Assembly: GCA_019509785.1 (NCBI GenBank)
Contig: JAEKLQ010000039.1
Coordinates: forward strand, 116,189 to 180,188
Source: Fibrobacterota bacterium
GTDB taxonomy: Bacteria; Fibrobacterota; Fibrobacteria; UBA11236
Length of the DNA stretch: 64,000 bases
Direction of reading: 5' to 3'
Made by a program: the position numbers and the translations under genes
Shown: positions 46,422 to 54,897 of the stretch, one piece after another
Numbering within the stretch: the first letter of the stretch is position 1
Layout of the letters: each line of letters starts with the position of its first letter
The notes under the pieces: model-generated
Seen by the model: only the letters and a program-made list of their open reading frames with translations
Database searches by the model: none
What the model was told of the DNA's origin: nothing

Positions 46422-48424
46422 CAGCGGCCTCCCAGCCAGAAGGCGATCAGGAACACGACGAGCAGGATGCCGACCGCGTATTGGTGGGCCTTGCCCGTCT
46501 GCAGGCGGCGCAAGCCCAGGGAAAAGCCTTGTCCCAGCCATCCGGCCAGCCCCAGGATTCCCGTGAAGACATTCTCCAGGACCAGGCGAGAGAGGTAGGC
46601 GAGGCCTTTTAGCGGCAGCACCACCGCATAGGCATAGACGTCGTCGAAGTAGAATTTGCGCGCCAGCGGCCCGAAGGGGCCTAGGCTGAGGGAGCGTAGC
46701 TTGGCCAGCAAGGGCTCGCGGCGACGCGCGGAGACGAATACGAGATAGCAACCGGCCGCGAAGACGAGGCTGAGGGCCAGCATGATGAAGGTATGCGCAT
46801 CGGGCCGCACGCCTTCGGGCTCTTCGGCGCCGCCGGTGATGATGCGCCAGATGAGGCCGCTCCCGCCGAAGGCTTTCGTCGCGCTCAACCAGCCGAAGAC
46901 GGGGGCCGCGAGGATGAGCAGGGCCAACACGACCCGGATGGCCGGGCTCTTTTCCTTGACCGGGCCGTGATCATGCCCATGCGCATGCTCTTCGGCATCG
47001 CCGTGATGGCCGCCTGAAGACAGGCGGGCGCCGGCGGCATGGCCCTTCGCCGGGGCCGCCGGTCCTGCGTCGCTGCGCAGGTAGCCGTACAAGCGGAACA
47101 AGTACAAGGCCGAGATCCACTCCACCACGGTCACGATCCAATATACCGCGGTCCCCGGAATGCTTATCCCGAAGCCGCTGAAGTTCGCCTCGCGGATGGA
47201 ATCGAGCACCGCTTCCTTGCTGAAGAAGCCGGCGGCCAGGTAGGGCACCAGCCCCGCGCCCCCGATGCAACCGACCAGGAAGGCGATGTTGGTGATGGGC
47301 AGCTTCTTGAGGACTCCCGTCAGCTTGCGCACGTCTTGTTCATGATGGGCCGCCACGATCACGCTGCCGGCGGCGAGGAAGAGCAAGGCCTTGAAGAAGG
47401 CATGGCCGAACAGGTGCAACAGCCCGGCGCCCGCCGAGCCGGCGGCCAAGGCCAGGAACATCAGGGCCAGGTTGGACAAGGTGGAGTAGGCGAGGATTTT
47501 CTTGATGTCGGTTTGGACCAATGCCAGCAAGGCGCCCAGGATCAAGGTGACCAAGGCGCAAACGAGGATGACGAAACGCGCCTCCGGCATGGCCGCGGCA
47601 TAAAGCCAATCGAGACGGGACAAGAGATACACGCCGGCGGTGACCATGGTGGCGGCATGGATAAGGGCGGAAACCGGCGTGGGGCCCGCCATGGCATCGG
47701 CGAGCCATACGTGCAAGGGCGCCTGGGCCGATTTCGCGAAGGCGCCGCCGAGGAGCAGCAATGCGGCCACGGTGCAAGTGGCGGGGTGGATGCTCGCCAG
47801 GCCAGGCCCATGCTGCGCCAGTTCGGAAAGCGAAAGCGTTCCGAACATGGAGAACACCGTGAACACGCCCAGGAGGAACAACACGTCGCCGATGCGATTC
47901 ACGAAGAAAGCCCGGAAGGCGGCCAAGGGCACGCCGTCCTCGGTCCAATAATGCCCGATCAACAGGTAGGAACAAAGCCCCACGCCTTCCCATCCGAGGA
48001 AGATAAGGACGAGGTTGTCCGCGAGGACCAGGGTGAGCATGGAAGCGACGAACAGATTGAGGCTGGCGAAGAAACGGCCTTGCTCCCGATCCTCCCGCAT
48101 GTAGCCCACGGAATAGACCGTGATGAGGAAGCCGAAGAAGGTGACCAGCAGGCACATGCACAGCGAAAGCGAATCGAGGCGCAGATGCAAGCCGGCTTGG
48201 AAGGCCTGGGTGGCGATCCAGGGGCCGGCATCGAAGTCGACGGGCTGGCCCGCGCCGAACACGCCCGCTCCGCAGTAGGACAAGGTGAGGCCCAGCGATC
48301 CCGCAACCGAGAGGCAAGCCAAGGCGCCGATGGCATTATAAGGGAGGCGCCCGCCGAACACGGCCAGGAAGGCGGCCATCAGGCCCGGCAGTAACGGGAT
48401 CAGGAGCAGCAGGGCCGGATTCAT
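46421..48424 (-). CDS. nuoL: NADH-quinone oxidoreductase subunit L
   Basis: 667 residues, about 16 membrane segments, including the C-terminal extension that forms the lateral helix along the membrane arm. Blocks: FFASLNLFVASMLTLVLADNLVLIFLGWEGVGLCSYLLIG, KSAQAPLHVWLADAMAGPTPVSALIHAATMVTAGVYLL, and DIKKILAYSTLSNLALMF. A histidine-rich linker (HHGDAEEHAHGHDHG, about residues 466-481) sits before the C-terminal segment and is not part of typical NuoL. The ATG start overlaps the nuoK stop (ATGA). Confidence 0.95.
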   Translation of the reverse strand: MNPALLLLIPLLPGLMAAFLAVFGGRLPYNAIGALACLSVAGSLGLTLSYCGAGVFGAGQPVDFDAGPWIATQAFQAGLHLRLDSLSLCMCLLVTFFGFLITVYSVGYMREDREQGRFFASLNLFVASMLTLVLADNLVLIFLGWEGVGLCSYLLIGHYWTEDGVPLAAFRAFFVNRIGDVLFLLGVFTVFSMFGTLSLSELAQHGPGLASIHPATCTVAALLLLGGAFAKSAQAPLHVWLADAMAGPTPVSALIHAATMVTAGVYLLSRLDWLYAAAMPEARFVILVCALVTLILGALLALVQTDIKKILAYSTLSNLALMFLALAAGSAGAGLLHLFGHAFFKALLFLAAGSVIVAAHHEQDVRKLTGVLKKLPITNIAFLVGCIGGAGLVPYLAAGFFSKEAVLDSIREANFSGFGISIPGTAVYWIVTVVEWISALYLFRLYGYLRSDAGPAAPAKGHAAGARLSSGGHHGDAEEHAHGHDHGPVKEKSPAIRVVLALLILAAPVFGWLSATKAFGGSGLIWRIITGGAEEPEGVRPDAHTFIMLALSLVFAAGCYLVFVSARRREPLLAKLRSLSLGPFGPLARKFYFDDVYAYAVVLPLKGLAYLSRLVLENVFTGILGLAGWLGQGFSLGLRRLQTGKAHQYAVGILLVVFLIAFWLGGR

Positions 48425-48750
48425 GAGGCGCGTTCCCCGAGGCGGGCCACGCGGTCGCGAGTGATGTCGTTGTAGTTCCGGAACAGCACGATGATCATGG
48501 AAAGGCCCACGGCGGCCTCCACGGCGGCCACGCCGATGGAGAGCATATACAGGTAATGGCTGGTCTCGGAAGTGCCCCAGCGGAAATAATTGAAGGAGAC
48601 CATCGATAGGTTCACCCCGTTCAGCATCACTTCGATCGAGAGCAGGACCATGATCAGGCTATGCCGCCGGAACACGCCGAAGGCGCCGATCAGGACCAGC
48701 AGCACGGACAAGGCCAGGCAATTGGGGAGGGTGAAAAGGTGCGGCATCAT
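48421..48750 (-). CDS. nuoK: NADH-quinone oxidoreductase subunit K
   Basis: 109 residues with three membrane segments, as expected for NuoK (about 100). The conserved glutamates lie in LLSIEVMLNGVNL (TM2) and AAVEAAVGLSMIIVLFR (TM3), which form part of the buried proton path. The first of two adjacent ATG codons (48750) gives an ATGA overlap with nuoJ; the second is at 48747. Confidence 0.95.
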   Translation of the reverse strand: MMPHLFTLPNCLALSVLLVLIGAFGVFRRHSLIMVLLSIEVMLNGVNLSMVSFNYFRWGTSETSHYLYMLSIGVAAVEAAVGLSMIIVLFRNYNDITRDRVARLGERAS

Positions 48751-49403
48751 TTCCGATCCAGGACGGGGCTGGGCGCCGGGGTTTCGCGGGGCGGCACCAC
48801 GGGCAAGGCTTCGGTGGGCCGGGAGGAAATCGCCTCGGCGACGGCCTGGGCGCTCTTGCGACGCGAGAAATTGAGGGCGGCGATCACTCCCACCAGGATC
48901 AGGAAGGAGATGAGCTCGAAGGAAACGGTAAGGGGGTTGTTGGCCGGATCCTCGAAAAGCAATTTGGCGATGGAATCCAACCCGCCATAACCGGGCTTGG
49001 AGATGGGCTGCACGGCGACTTCGCCGGCGGCATGGTAAACCAAAGGCAAAACGCAAGCGCCCGCCGCGCCGACCACCACGAGGCCGAGCAAGGCCCCCCG
49101 CAAGCCGGAAAAGGCGCTATCGTTGCCGGCCATCGGGGCGTCGCCCTCGCCCGGGGACGGATTGATCATCATGATGACGAAGGTGAACAGCATCATGATG
49201 GCGCCGGCGTAGACCAGGATCTGCAGGATGCCTACGAAAGAGGCCTGCAACAGGATATAAACGAGGGAGGTGGGCAGAAAGGACACGATCAGCATCAGGG
49301 TGGCCCGCACGGGGTTCTTGATGAGCACCACCGCCAGGGAACTGATAAGGATGGCCGCCGCCGACAGGGCGAAGATGAACTCGACGAGAGGCGATACCGG
49401 CAC
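48747..49403 (-). CDS. nuoJ: NADH-quinone oxidoreductase subunit J
   Basis: 218 residues with five membrane segments and a proline-rich tail (VVPPRETPAPSPV). Blocks: SLAVVLIKNPVRATLMLIVSF, LQASFVGILQILVYAGAIMMLFTFVIMM (the TM3 pi-bulge region) and LISFLILVGVIAALNFSRR. The start is GTG 49403 with TTAGGA upstream. It begins the J-N block; in other genomes nuoI ends just before it, whereas here nuoI lies about 7.9 kb upstream beyond an accessory region, so this block needs its own promoter in 49404-49528 (not identified with confidence). Confidence 0.93.
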   Translation of the reverse strand: MPVSPLVEFIFALSAAAILISSLAVVLIKNPVRATLMLIVSFLPTSLVYILLQASFVGILQILVYAGAIMMLFTFVIMMINPSPGEGDAPMAGNDSAFSGLRGALLGLVVVGAAGACVLPLVYHAAGEVAVQPISKPGYGGLDSIAKLLFEDPANNPLTVSFELISFLILVGVIAALNFSRRKSAQAVAEAISSRPTEALPVVPPRETPAPSPVLDRK

Positions 49404-49528
49404 TGTGTCCTAACCTAACATGGGATCGGGGCGAACCCCCGGTTTTCGGCAGGAATCTAGCAACAACGGCTTGGAATATAAAGGAGCCGGAGGAGGGCGG
49501 AAGGGTAAGGAACCGGCCGATTGGGGGC

Positions 49529-50497
49529 TTAATGCAGCGCGACGGGCGGGGCCAGCAACCATTCCTTGGCCGCGGAATCGGGAGCCGCGATCAAAGGGGC
49601 AGGGCGGGCCGAAAGCGCTCCGCGCCAGGGTTGCGGGAATTCCAAGGTGAAGATGAGGCCGGTAGTCCCCGCCGCGGAATCGTTCTTGGTCGCCACGCGC
49701 ACGCTACCGCCATGGTTCTCGACGATGGACTGGACGATGAACATCCCCAGGCCCCGCCGCGCGGGGCCGGACTTGGTGGTGAAGAAGGGCTCGAAAATGC
49801 GGGCCAAATCCTCCTCGGCGCAGCCGCGGCCATCGTCCTCGATGCGGAGAACCAGCCTTCCGCCCTCGCGCCGGATGGCGGTGTCGATGCGGCTCGCGCC
49901 CGCCTCCAACGCGTTCGAATAAAGGTTGAGGAATACCTGGTCGAGCCGCCCCGGATCGCATAGCAGGCCGGGCGCGGCCGAATCCTCGGTAAACCGGAAG
50001 GCCTCGATCCGTTTATCGAAGTGCGTGCGCGCGCAAGCCCGGGCCAACTGGGCGGAAGAAAGGGGCATCAACGCCCCGAGCGAGGTCGCCGCCTCCCCCG
50101 ACCCGAGCTGGAGGGTGAAGGACTCGAGTTTCTCCACCACCCGATCGATGCGATCGATGATGGCTTGGCCGTCGCTGGGAACGCGTTGCCGCAGCAGATG
50201 CGCATTGCCTTTGAGCGTGCATAGGTAATTCTTCATCTCATGGCTCAAGAGGGCCGCGCCGCCGGCTTCCGTCCGGTCCGGGAAGCGAGCGTCGGTCGAG
50301 GCGCCGGATGCCAATCCGATCCGGCCGCGCCTGAGGCTCCCGCGGGCCTCCCATCCCAGGAACGCGAGGACGGCGGACAGGCAAAAGCAGGCTGGGATCA
50401 GAAATCCGGATCCGTTGCCGGCCTCCTTCCCCAGCCAAACCGCCACCGCTCCCAGAGCCATACACGCCGCCCCATGGGTCCAACTCACTTGTTGCAT
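49529..50497 (-). CDS. orphan sensor histidine kinase
   Basis: 322 residues. Two membrane segments near the N-terminus (about 8-25 and 35-50) with almost no periplasmic sensor. The His box LLSHEMKNYLCTLKGNAHLL (His near residue 86) is followed by a dimerisation helix and an HATPase domain: N box NLYSNALEAGA, G1 DDGRGCAEED, F box FEPFFTTK, G2 GLGMFI. The HEMKN box resembles the HisKA-type of NtrB-like kinases. No response regulator adjoins it. The start ATG 50497 is chosen because the helix begins there; GGAAGG lies 15 bases upstream across a small hairpin. Located in the insertion between nuoI and nuoJ. Confidence 0.88.
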   Translation of the reverse strand: MQQVSWTHGAACMALGAVAVWLGKEAGNGSGFLIPACFCLSAVLAFLGWEARGSLRRGRIGLASGASTDARFPDRTEAGGAALLSHEMKNYLCTLKGNAHLLRQRVPSDGQAIIDRIDRVVEKLESFTLQLGSGEAATSLGALMPLSSAQLARACARTHFDKRIEAFRFTEDSAAPGLLCDPGRLDQVFLNLYSNALEAGASRIDTAIRREGGRLVLRIEDDGRGCAEEDLARIFEPFFTTKSGPARRGLGMFIVQSIVENHGGSVRVATKNDSAAGTTGLIFTLEFPQPWRGALSARPAPLIAAPDSAAKEWLLAPPVALH

Positions 50498-50960
50498 ATG
50501 GATAAAACTATCCTTCCCGATGGCCCGATTTTGTCCCCGCACACCCTCATTCCGCTCTTTTCTTGCGAGCGGTTCCGCGCCGGCCGGTACGGCATGATTC
50601 GAGCCCGATCCGGAAGTCAATGGAGCCTGCGCGTTTCCAGCCTTGGACGTTTGGAGTTCCCGACTCTGGGACTTCTTTTTCAATTCCGGGACTGAATATC
50701 GCCAGGAAGGCTTCGGAGAGAGCAAGGAGGGAAAGGGGACGGCCATGCCCATTCCCTTCCGCAAAAAAAGGACCAGGATGAAATCGCGCGTCCCGCGAGA
50801 GCGGAAACGGGATTCGGCAGGATTAGGACTGGAATCCGCGAAGGCGGCCAACCCAGGCGGGGAATCAAGCGATCAGATCTTGACGAGGGAGCCCGCCTAC
50901 CCGCTCCACCGGAGACCGGCAGTGCGGGGATGGGAATGTTTCTCGAACGGAGGGGAGGTT
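50498..50960. other. 463-base gap without a supported gene
   Basis: This separates the histidine kinase start from the end of the first accessory lipoprotein gene. Open frames crossing it have the composition of shadow frames. It contains a hairpin with arms CCGCTC/GAGCGG (50552-50572), whose 18-base core (50556-50573) recurs exactly at 62399-62416, 52 bases upstream of another minus-strand gene. Probably the kinase promoter/leader region. Confidence 0.45.
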
Positions 50961-52292
50961 TTAAAACCGAAGCGGGAGCGCCAGCCAGGAACGATGACCC
51001 TCCGCATCACGGATCGTCAGGCTCACCTGGTAATCCCCCTTCGCCGGGAGCACGAAGGCGAGGGTGTCCTTGCCGCTGGCGGCGGGATGCACGCGGGTTA
51101 GCACGGGGTCGGCGGTCCCGGTGATACGCCAGAACAGGCTGTCGTTCTCGCTAATGCGGTTGGTCCAAGCCGCAGCGATGCGGACGGTATCGCCGACATG
51201 ATAGGCGCCCAGGGAATCGAGAGGAGCCAGGGAATCGATGCGGGGGCCATAAGCCCAGGGGCGTCTCGCGTTCAGATCGGAATCGTGGCCTCGGCTATAT
51301 CCTAAAGCCCCGCCGGGATCGCGTTTTATGCTGTAGACGCTGTATCTCAGTTTCTTAGCCTGAACCGAATCGGTCCGAGCGAAAGGAACATCCTGGAAGC
51401 TGGTGTCCCCCTGCGTGGTCATGGTCAACTCTTGCGGCGGCGCGCCCAGATCAATGTCTTGCCGCCGGATACCATACCCGAAAATCCGGCTATCGTTCAC
51501 GCGGGACCAGTTCATATCCAGGGCCCCGGAGTTTTCATCGTAACTCACGGCGAAATACGTCGGCGCCAGGAGCGGATCGGGATTCTCGCCGTTCGGGGTG
51601 AGGTATATAACCATTTGCATGCTGGCGGTATCCGGGGGCACTACGATGGATTCCGTGCGCCGGGACCAGGGCGAGTAGCAGGAGACTTCATAATTGCCCG
51701 GCGGCAAGAAGAAGGTGGTGATCCCGGCGATCCCTTCTCTACCCGTGAACTTATGGGGATAAGGCGTGGGATCGATCCAGCATTCGGCGGTGTCTATGGG
51801 TTCGTGGGTGCCTTGATCCTGGACCGAGATGATCAGGACCGTGGGCGGAGCGAGACGTACCGGGCGAAGCGTGAGCTGGCCGAGGCCGTTCGCCGCTTTC
51901 GCCAAATGTTGCACCGGCCGATCCTTTTCGGGGGTGGCGGGGTCATCGAAGTAAAGGTCATAGGTGCCCGAGGCCAACTCCTTACCGAACGCGAAGTGGC
52001 CGTGCTCATCGGTATACTGGGTATCCAGGGAGACCTTTTCGTGATCCTCTTCGGCCGCTTGCCGCGCATCCGGACCTCCCCAGGCGATGACGCGCGCAGA
52101 CACCGCAGGTTCGCCATCCACGCCCTGCACCTGGCCTAAAAAGGCTTCATCGTGATCGGGAACTTCGGTGCCGCTGCATGCTACCGGCCCGGATGCGAGA
52201 AAAAGGGCGCACGCCAGCGCGCCCCAGGCCGTAGCGAAGGTGCATGCGAAACCTATTCCCCTGGGACGGGGAGCGCGTTCCTCAGGTGCCAT
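50961..52292 (-). CDS. lipoprotein paired with a TIGR02147 gene (module A)
   Basis: 443 residues. Lipoprotein signal with lipobox GPVAC (Cys at about 39). The mature part begins with a carboxypeptidase-regulatory-like beta-sandwich (FLGQVQGVDGEPAVSARVIAW, then YTDEHGHFAFGKELASGTYDLYF). A second similar unit follows (VLIISVQDQGTHEPIDTAECW), then a fibronectin-like region (APTYFAVSYDENSGALDMNWSRV) and a C-terminal Ig-like domain (LAFVLPAKGDYQVSLTIRD). It starts 11 bases inside the end of the preceding TIGR02147 gene, so the two are translated together. Domain order matches the lipoprotein of module C (60057-61487). Outer-membrane or surface location is inferred. Confidence 0.75.
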   Translation of the reverse strand: MAPEERAPRPRGIGFACTFATAWGALACALFLASGPVACSGTEVPDHDEAFLGQVQGVDGEPAVSARVIAWGGPDARQAAEEDHEKVSLDTQYTDEHGHFAFGKELASGTYDLYFDDPATPEKDRPVQHLAKAANGLGQLTLRPVRLAPPTVLIISVQDQGTHEPIDTAECWIDPTPYPHKFTGREGIAGITTFFLPPGNYEVSCYSPWSRRTESIVVPPDTASMQMVIYLTPNGENPDPLLAPTYFAVSYDENSGALDMNWSRVNDSRIFGYGIRRQDIDLGAPPQELTMTTQGDTSFQDVPFARTDSVQAKKLRYSVYSIKRDPGGALGYSRGHDSDLNARRPWAYGPRIDSLAPLDSLGAYHVGDTVRIAAAWTNRISENDSLFWRITGTADPVLTRVHPAASGKDTLAFVLPAKGDYQVSLTIRDAEGHRSWLALPLRF

Positions 52293-53121
52293 CCCCCTCC
52301 GCCTTTTCGATCCGGGTTACGGGAAACATCTGGAAATTGAACTGGTAGACGCGGTCCGCCTTGGTTCCGTTTTCAGAGAGGGCCATAAGGTACATCCGCA
52401 GGTTTTTGATAGCCAGCTTGGCCTTGCGGATCTTTTCCGCGGTGAGGGGCAAGGTCAAGGTGGAGAAACCCCGTTGTCCCGGAGGGAACGCATCCAAGGC
52501 GCGGACCGCCAACTCCAGGGTGCTTTTATGGTAATTGGATAAGGCCAGAGCGTCGAAGGTCCCGCCCATCTTGAGATTGCCGCTGGTGGGCCGCCAAGCT
52601 CCCGCTTCGTCCCGGGCGATGAGCCCCAACGCGGCGAGGACCTCGATGGCCTTCTTGGCATCCTTGGCGGCGATGGGCGGATTGAGGGACTTGCCCAAGG
52701 TTTTATAGTCATCGGTGAATTCAAGGTAATGCAAGGTTTCGCGTACCGCCGCATATTGCCAGGTGCTGAAATACTCGTGCTTGTCACGATCGACAATATC
52801 CACTTTGACCTTGCCGGTGGTCATCATTTTCTCGTAATAGCGGTTCTTTTCCTCCAGCGTCTTGGCCTGATTGAATAGCACCAGGTTCAGGAAATATTCC
52901 TCTTCTTCCTTGCCCAGCTTCAGCGCCTTGGCGAACTTGAGCATGAACGCGCCTGAGAGGTTCTTCTTTCCCGCCAGCACGTCCGAGAAATACCCCGACG
53001 AACTGAAACCAACCTTCATGGTGAAGTAACGGTGGGAAAACTTGGGATCCCGCGCCTTCTGCTCCTCGTAGTAATCCTTGAGGAACTTGCGGTAATCGAT
53101 ATAACTGTAGAGATCGGGCAT
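52282..53121 (-). CDS. TIGR02147/DUF4423 family protein (module A)
   Basis: 279 residues. Typical N-terminal block YIDYRKFLKDYYEEQKARDPKFSHRYF, then a Cro/XRE-like helix-turn-helix region (VGFSSSGYFSDVLAGKKNLSGAFMLKFAKALKLG), LFNQAKTLEEKNRYYEKM, and the DUF4423 C-terminal part (STWQYAAVRETLHYLEF, LGLIARDEAGAWRPTSGNLK, NYHKSTLELAVRALDAFP, QFNFQMFPVTR). Such proteins are probably DNA-binding regulators, but none of this type has an established target that I know of. ATG 53121 is supported by alignment with the other copies; a longer in-frame extension is rejected. Overlaps its partner lipoprotein. Confidence 0.9.
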   Translation of the reverse strand: MPDLYSYIDYRKFLKDYYEEQKARDPKFSHRYFTMKVGFSSSGYFSDVLAGKKNLSGAFMLKFAKALKLGKEEEEYFLNLVLFNQAKTLEEKNRYYEKMMTTGKVKVDIVDRDKHEYFSTWQYAAVRETLHYLEFTDDYKTLGKSLNPPIAAKDAKKAIEVLAALGLIARDEAGAWRPTSGNLKMGGTFDALALSNYHKSTLELAVRALDAFPPGQRGFSTLTLPLTAEKIRKAKLAIKNLRMYLMALSENGTKADRVYQFNFQMFPVTRIEKAEGDGT

Positions 53122-53315
53122 GGCAGGGGCTCTTATGGGCTCGGCTCTTCCCAATAATACCCCTAGCCGACCCACCCCGCCTCTCCCATGGCGGAATTCT
53201 CGCTCCCCGGCGGAGAGCGAAGCGCCTTGAGGTAGGTTAAACCAAGGACGCCCCGCCCTCCAATGGGAACAAGGGTCCCAGGTTGAAATGGAAGGAAAAA
53301 CGTATACTTTCAAGC

Positions 53316-53807
53316 ATGTTCCGCCTCCTGCGTTCCGCCCGACCGGCTCTGCTCCTGGGAGCGGCCCTGCTGGCCGAATCCTCCCCAGCGGCCACCAAGC
53401 CCCCGGTCGACGGCGCGATCGAACTGTCATTCACCAAGGGCGACACCCACAACGGAACCCGGATCCGCCTGCGCATTTTAGGCGACTCCATCTTCTACCA
53501 TCGCACCCTCTACGCGCCCGGCGCCGCGCCGCGCGAATCGGAACAAGCTCTCCTCCTGGACATCCAGCGCCAACGCACCCTGCAAGGCGTAATGGGGGAA
53601 CTCCCCCGCTACCCCGCCTTCGGCTCCTGCTACGGAGAAGGCATGCGCTACTACCTCGTCGAAACCGACAAAGGCAAGTTCTACCGCAGCGTCCCCGAAC
53701 AAACCGGCAAATGCTACCTCGACGAACCCAGCATCTTCAGCCTCTTCGAAGACCTAGACGACCTCCTCGCCCCCCCCGGCGACCTCAAAGACAACGCCGC
53801 CTCTTAG
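53316..53807 (+). CDS. small exported protein of unknown function
   Basis: 163 residues with a signal peptide (ALLLGAALLAESSPAAT, cleavage about 26). Mature sequence has GAIELSFTKGDTHNGTRIRLRILGDSIFYHRTLYAPG, then a two-cysteine region (FGSCYGEG, TGKCYLDE). No family recognised. ATG 53316 lies only 8 bases after TATACT (53303-53308), so transcription could start at or near the start codon. Divergent from module A and followed by a strong hairpin at 53854-53882. Confidence 0.6.
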   Translation: MFRLLRSARPALLLGAALLAESSPAATKPPVDGAIELSFTKGDTHNGTRIRLRILGDSIFYHRTLYAPGAAPRESEQALLLDIQRQRTLQGVMGELPRYPAFGSCYGEGMRYYLVETDKGKFYRSVPEQTGKCYLDEPSIFSLFEDLDDLLAPPGDLKDNAAS

Positions 53808-53853
53808 AGAGCAGACAGCAAACACAAAGGGAAGACCGAGGCCAAAAACGAGG

Positions 53854-53882
53854 AGGCCCTGGTTGCAGGGCAACCAGGGCCT
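53854..53882 (+). terminator. strong GC-rich hairpin after the exported-protein gene
   Basis: Perfect 13-base arms (53854-53866 and 53870-53882) around AGG. The arms read AGGCCCTGGTTGC and complement. Only TTATG follows on the plus strand; on the minus strand a T5 run lies about 9 bases beyond. Probably terminates the preceding gene and insulates module B. Confidence 0.6.
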
Positions 53883-54054
53883 TATGCGCAGCGGGGGACA
53901 AAGCCGCCGCGCGGGCTCGCGGGTAATGACCTTAAGCTAAGTCCGCCTTTGGCCCTCCGGGATCGACCGGCCCCCAAAACCTGCTCTCCAATTGAGAGCA
54001 TCGCCAGCCTCCGCACCGGACCCATCCCGACCCGTCGCGTGCTACATTAGCGAT

Positions 54055-54897
54055 GTGGACGCCCCCAAGCCTGCCGCCCCCGCGGTCACCGCCTATCTGG
54101 ATTTCCGGAGCTACCTGAAAGACTGGTTCCGGTTCCGCAGGGAAATCCAACCGGCCTATTCCATGCGATCGTTCGCGCGCAATCCCGCCTTGGGCATTTC
54201 CAGCACCAGCTTCATGACCAACCTGATGAAGGGGGAGCGCAACCTTACCCAGCGCCAGCGCCTGGCCTTCATCAAGGCCCTCAAGCTGGAAGGGCCCGAG
54301 GCCGAGTACTTCGATTTCCTGGTGCAATTCAACCAGGCCAAAACCCTGGACGAGAAGAATTACTTTTTCTCGCATCTCTCGCGGCATCGCGGCTCGCGGG
54401 CCAAGATGCTCGTGGAAGGGCAATACGAATTCTTCGCGGAATGGCACCATAGCGTGATCTGGAATTACCTGGGCCTGAAAGGATCGGAGGCCACGCCGGC
54501 GCGCATCGCCCGACATTTGGCCGAAGAGCTTCCGCCGGAAAAGATCCAGGCCTCGCTCGATCTGCTCCTGGGCATGGGACTGATCAAACGGACCGCCAAC
54601 GGCTACGACGTGGCCGAGAGGCATCTGGTGACGGACAAGACGGTCCTAGGGCAGGTCGCCAAGGACTACCATCGCGCCTTCCTGCGCCTGGCCGCGGGCG
54701 CATTGGATCGCTATCCGCCCGAGAAGCGGCAATTCAAGGTGCTGGCCTTTTCCGTTTCGGACAAGGGCTTCGCGGCCGTCAAACAGCGCATCGAAGCCTT
54801 TCTGCAAGAGGTGAGGGAAATCGTGGATCGGGATGAAGAAGTGAATCAGGTGAACGTACTCAACATCCAACTCTTCCCGGGGGCCCGCATCCCATGA
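54055..54897 (+). CDS. TIGR02147/DUF4423 family protein (module B)
   Basis: 280 residues from GTG 54055. Same architecture as the other copies: VTAYLDFRSYLKDWFRFRRE, helix-turn-helix-like ALGISSTSFMTNLMKGERNLTQRQRLAFIKALKLEGPEAEYF, FNQAKTLDEKNYFF, then DUF4423 blocks FFAEWHHSVIWNYLG, GMGLIKRTANGYDV, DYHRAFLRLAAGALDRYP and VNVLNIQLFPGARIP. The GTG start was chosen because it places the conserved N-terminus as in the other copies; an in-frame TTG at 53992 would add an unlike stretch. The stop overlaps the partner lipoprotein start as ATGA. Confidence 0.88.
   Translation: MDAPKPAAPAVTAYLDFRSYLKDWFRFRREIQPAYSMRSFARNPALGISSTSFMTNLMKGERNLTQRQRLAFIKALKLEGPEAEYFDFLVQFNQAKTLDEKNYFFSHLSRHRGSRAKMLVEGQYEFFAEWHHSVIWNYLGLKGSEATPARIARHLAEELPPEKIQASLDLLLGMGLIKRTANGYDVAERHLVTDKTVLGQVAKDYHRAFLRLAAGALDRYPPEKRQFKVLAFSVSDKGFAAVKQRIEAFLQEVREIVDRDEEVNQVNVLNIQLFPGARIP

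Noticed and set aside
50643..51101. Plus-strand open frame across the gap upstream of the histidine kinase
   Set aside because: Composition rich in Arg/Gly/Glu without secondary-structure pattern, overlaps the end of the module A lipoprotein on the other strand, and has no ribosome site.
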